Of a DNA stretch of 64,000 nucleotides, positions 61,129 to 64,000 are shown piece after piece (position 1 is the first letter of the stretch; every line of letters begins with the position of its first letter). Position numbers and translations under genes: made by a program. The DNA comes from Bifidobacterium pluvialisilvae. GTDB lineage: Bacteria; Actinomycetota; Actinomycetes; Actinomycetales; Bifidobacteriaceae. The notes beneath the pieces were generated by a model. The model was not told where the DNA came from and did not search any database. It saw only the letters and a list, made by a program, of their open reading frames with translations. Location of the stretch: positions 1 through 64,000 of the forward strand of contig NZ_JAHBBI010000001.1 in the NCBI RefSeq assembly GCF_019331695.1, read 5' to 3'.

Positions 61129-64000
61129 ATGTCTACTTCATCCTCTCCTTGGCGTCGTCATGGCCGCAACTGTTCCCATTACGGGCGTCTGCTGCGCAGA
61201 ATCGTGGGAGAGGCGACGTCGGCGTTCGACAAGGTACGTAGATCGTCGCCGTTCGGCGACATCGGGGAACACGCCGCCGAACGTTCCGTCGGCAAGGCCG
61301 GCGGCGACGTCATGAACGCGTTGGGCGGGACGACGGACGGGACGGCGGGGGATTCCGGCACCCCATCGATGGCGTCGTCGTTCACGTCCGACGGTCGTCG
61401 GGGAGGCGGCACGGATGACGTTGCCGCCATCGACCGTCTGCTCGACGGCATGCGCACGCTGAATCCGCTGGTCAAACGCCGCATATACGACGACCTGCCG
61501 GGGCTCCCCGACGGCCTTGCCGCCGGCTGGGTGCAGTTCCCGGAAACGGACGGGCAGGGCTATTCACTGGCCGTGTTCGACCAGCGCGGCCGCTGCACGC
61601 CGATTGCGTTCGTCGACCGTCAGGGCCGTGTGTTCCTCGGACCGGGCGTGCATCCGGACGTGCAGCGCAGCGAACCGGACTTCATGTTCGTCAGGGAAAG
61701 CGAGGTCGAGGTGCCCCGCAGCCGTCTCGACGGCACGGGCAAGAACGGCGTGGGCGCGGACGGTGAGCTGTTCCCCGCCGTGCAGGGCGGCATCGTGGGC
61801 CGTGACGACACGGGAGAGATGACCTGGCTGGCATCCTGGCTCAAGACCGACAACCGCTACACGCTCGAACAGCTGCGCCCCGACCTGCCGGTCACGCGGC
61901 GCGTGGACCTCGAATACCGCGACGCCATCGCCATCGCGTTCTTCGCCGCCTACCTGCTGCCACGCATCGACGGATTCGTCATCGGATTCGGGTCGGGCAA
62001 CATCTTCCGCCGCCTGCGCCGCGAAGCGCCCATCGGGGCCATCCGGCGCAGCGTCAAGGACACACTGCGGGCCCGTGCCCACGGCATGCGCGCCTCTGGA
62101 TTGGAGGACCATTTCGCCGACCTTATGAACGAGGCGGGTGCGCTCGACCCCATCGAAGGCCTCGAGGCCGTGCACGGCGCGGAACCGCTCCACCTCTACA
62201 GTTCGCCGTACTCGGGCGCATACTTCTTCGGGTGGGATTCCAGCCTGGAATTCCGTCCCGCGCTCTCGTCGCTGCGCATCGAAGGCAACCTCAACCGGTT
62301 CGCCGCCGTGAGCCTGTGGCTGGAACGCAACGCCCGCATAGGCGTCTATCCCACGGAGGACACCGTCACTCGCGCCCAGGCGGCCCAGCTCGACCGGGCC
62401 CTCCTGCTCAACCCCGCCCTGACCGCGCTGCCATTGGAGGAGCGGCCCGGCAAATCCTTCGACCCCGTGCACGAGGACAGCACCGCCGCATTGGCGGCCA
62501 TGGTGAGCGTGGCCCGGCAGGCGGCCAGGGAGACCGCCGAGGCCTCGGCCAAGGAGACGGCCTCAGGCGCGAGCGTCCACGACGCGAACGGGTCCGAATG
62601 GGTGTACCGCCAGACGTTCTCGTCACTGATGCGCAAACTCCGCCTGCCATACCGGTTCGACGTGGAATTCCGCACGAACCTCGCGGAAGGCAACGTGGCC
62701 ATCGGATTCACGACGGCCGGCACCTCGATGATGCCCACCACCCGATACGACGAGCGACGGCACGGCTGGGTGCCGCTGACCGACGCCGAGCGCGCATCGT
62801 TCGGCGCCGACTACAATCTGCGCGTCGGACTGCTGCTGGCCGCGCTCGCGTTCGGCGTGGACTCCCACGTCAGCCGCGTCTCGCTGCACATCGACTCCAT
62901 CGGCCTCGAGGAGGCCGTCGCCGAGCAGAACTCCGCGATATCCGCCATGATGAACGAGGCGCTGACCACGTTCGAACGCATGAGGACCGGCAGCATGGTG
63001 CCGTCGTCCGGGACGAAGGCCGATCCCAAGGACGGCGACGTCCATGGCAACCCCGGCGTGCAGATGCCGCCGGACATCGTCGAATCGGACGGCGACGAGC
63101 CGGATGGGACGGAATCGGACGACGAATCCGGCGCCCCCGCGTCGGACGGCGACGGCGTCCGGACGCCGGACCGGGACGGCCACGACCCCGCCGCGGTGGA
63201 CCGTGCGTTCGAGGACCTCATGCAGGGCGTCGACTTCGACGGCATGTCGTTCTCGCTGGATGACGACATCGCCTCCGATTCCGCAGGAATCGACGGCGCG
63301 CCGAGTCTCGACGGCACCGGATACGACGTCGTCGACACCGACGAGTCGAATGCAGGCGCCGGCGCGGACGATTCCCCCGACGACCCCATGGCCGCGCTTC
63401 GCAAGAACCCCACCGTACGCAATCTCGTGACCGTCACCTTCGACCGCGACGAGTTCCTCCGTGCCGTGCGCGAGGTGGGGCTCAACGAGCCCCGCCGCGT
63501 ATACCGCGACTTCCATGCGGTCATGGACATCGACGGCACCGGGGCGCTGCAGCCGATCAATGCGCAGTTCGACCTGCGCGACAGCCGGTACTCGCCCATA
63601 GGCGCACAGGACGAGCCGGAACTCAGCGACCGACGCTTCAGCCGGCCGCTGTCGAACGTCATCGGCGCCAGGGACGCCCTGGGCCTGGCCATCCAACGCG
63701 CCGACGTGCTCCAGCATGCCCTTGGAGACTTCCATCGTCTCGCCGCCGCGGACGGGCTCTCCTCCGTGGACAAGGCGCAGCGTGCGATGACCACCATCAG
63801 GCGCATCGCCGACCCGGAGCTGCTCGACATGGCCTCGGACGTCACCAGCGCGCTCATCGACGGCAGGGACACGCCGGATTCCGACTTCCCCCTGGGGAAT
63901 CGTCTCGACGCGGAACGGCTCAAGGCGCGCGACCTGCTGTTCGGCGGCCAGGCGGACAAGGCCGTTGAAACGGCCGAGGCCGCCGTGTCCGGCATGGACA
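61129..64000 (+). CDS. long unrecognised protein, 3' end outside the window
   Basis: An open frame runs from ATG 61129 to the window end without a stop (957 codons and one base). Codon use has a strong GC third position throughout, as expected for a real gene here. The start is basic and Ser-rich. A folded region about 105-530 follows (for example GLAAGWVQFPETDGQGYSLA, VTRRVDLEYRDAIAIAFFAA and IEGNLNRFAAVSLWLERNAR). Then come AETASAKE-like Ala/Glu helices, a second region about 485-620 and an acidic Asp-rich linker (about 625-765). A third region (TVRNLVTVTFDRDEFLRAVR onwards) follows. No signal peptide or transmembrane helix seen. Family and function unknown. Confidence 0.82.
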   Translation, partial: MSTSSSPWRRHGRNCSHYGRLLRRIVGEATSAFDKVRRSSPFGDIGEHAAERSVGKAGGDVMNALGGTTDGTAGDSGTPSMASSFTSDGRRGGGTDDVAAIDRLLDGMRTLNPLVKRRIYDDLPGLPDGLAAGWVQFPETDGQGYSLAVFDQRGRCTPIAFVDRQGRVFLGPGVHPDVQRSEPDFMFVRESEVEVPRSRLDGTGKNGVGADGELFPAVQGGIVGRDDTGEMTWLASWLKTDNRYTLEQLRPDLPVTRRVDLEYRDAIAIAFFAAYLLPRIDGFVIGFGSGNIFRRLRREAPIGAIRRSVKDTLRARAHGMRASGLEDHFADLMNEAGALDPIEGLEAVHGAEPLHLYSSPYSGAYFFGWDSSLEFRPALSSLRIEGNLNRFAAVSLWLERNARIGVYPTEDTVTRAQAAQLDRALLLNPALTALPLEERPGKSFDPVHEDSTAALAAMVSVARQAARETAEASAKETASGASVHDANGSEWVYRQTFSSLMRKLRLPYRFDVEFRTNLAEGNVAIGFTTAGTSMMPTTRYDERRHGWVPLTDAERASFGADYNLRVGLLLAALAFGVDSHVSRVSLHIDSIGLEEAVAEQNSAISAMMNEALTTFERMRTGSMVPSSGTKADPKDGDVHGNPGVQMPPDIVESDGDEPDGTESDDESGAPASDGDGVRTPDRDGHDPAAVDRAFEDLMQGVDFDGMSFSLDDDIASDSAGIDGAPSLDGTGYDVVDTDESNAGAGADDSPDDPMAALRKNPTVRNLVTVTFDRDEFLRAVREVGLNEPRRVYRDFHAVMDIDGTGALQPINAQFDLRDSRYSPIGAQDEPELSDRRFSRPLSNVIGARDALGLAIQRADVLQHALGDFHRLAAADGLSSVDKAQRAMTTIRRIADPELLDMASDVTSALIDGRDTPDSDFPLGNRLDAERLKARDLLFGGQADKAVETAEAAVSGMD

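Noticed and set aside
61564..63995. Minus-strand and alternative plus-strand frames within 61.5-64 kb
   Set aside because: The single frame from 61129 is open to the window end with consistent codon bias and protein-like composition, so the shorter overlapping frames are shadows of it.

Overview
The window is high-GC, densely packed actinobacterial chromosome. I assign it to the genus Bifidobacterium with good confidence. The pointers are a Pup-ligase system (ARC, Dop, Pup, PafA) with no proteasome core genes beside it, the actinobacterial form of PriA without helicase motifs, DUF3027 next to a cold-shock gene, polyphosphate glucokinase, and IlvD and GroEL sequences very like those I remember from B. 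longum and its relatives. Species cannot be fixed by eye. No prophage, insertion sequence, CRISPR array or tRNA was seen. The window opens on a 5S rRNA, the end of an rRNA operon, and is otherwise mostly core genome.

Layout. 0-10 kb: 5S rRNA, ilvD (reverse), rpoZ, metK, an inverted-repeat element, then priA, a HAD phosphatase, fmt and rsmB (translation initiation and rRNA modification). 10-13 kb: a KtrA/KtrB-type potassium uptake pair and serB, all reverse. 13-20 kb: a DedA protein followed by the pupylation locus (arc, dop, a degenerate inositol-monophosphatase-like gene, pup, pafA). 20-24 kb: hup, a large flippase-like membrane protein with a kinase-like middle domain, and purB. 24-31.5 kb: a small W-x-G-like protein translationally coupled to a lipase-like hydrolase, then a six-gene MoxR/DUF58/VWA operon in which every junction is a 4-base ATGA overlap.

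31.5-45 kb: ung, a LytR_C protein, cspA, groEL behind two CIRCE operators, an orphan WXG100 protein, a TPM-domain membrane protein with a two-component system, a second cold-shock-domain protein with DUF3027, a tandem UspA protein and clpC. 45-48.3 kb: a riboflavin ECF transporter made of RibU under an FMN riboswitch and one polypeptide that fuses both ATPases and the EcfT membrane subunit. 48.4-52.8 kb: a GT2 glycosyltransferase, an aminotransferase, and a MarR regulator with an MFS exporter. 53-58.7 kb: a sugar-phosphate cluster of class II aldolase, a histidine phosphatase resembling yeast SHB17 (sedoheptulose bisphosphatase), a triose-phosphate isomerase with a 200-residue extension, an MFS transporter behind a perfect palindrome, and polyphosphate glucokinase. 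58.7-64 kb: a large membrane protein and, divergently, a very long unrecognised protein that runs off the window end.

The best candidates for something undescribed are: (1) the aldolase / SHB17-like phosphatase / extended TIM cluster, which on paper makes sedoheptulose 7-phosphate from erythrose 4-phosphate plus triose phosphate and so bypasses transaldolase in the bifid shunt; (2) a set of genes whose start codon lies 7 bases after a TACA(A/G)T-like -10 box and which have little or no Shine-Dalgarno sequence, suggesting leaderless transcripts; (3) a double-hairpin repeat family with five copies here, one of them inside the coding sequence of the ECF fusion.
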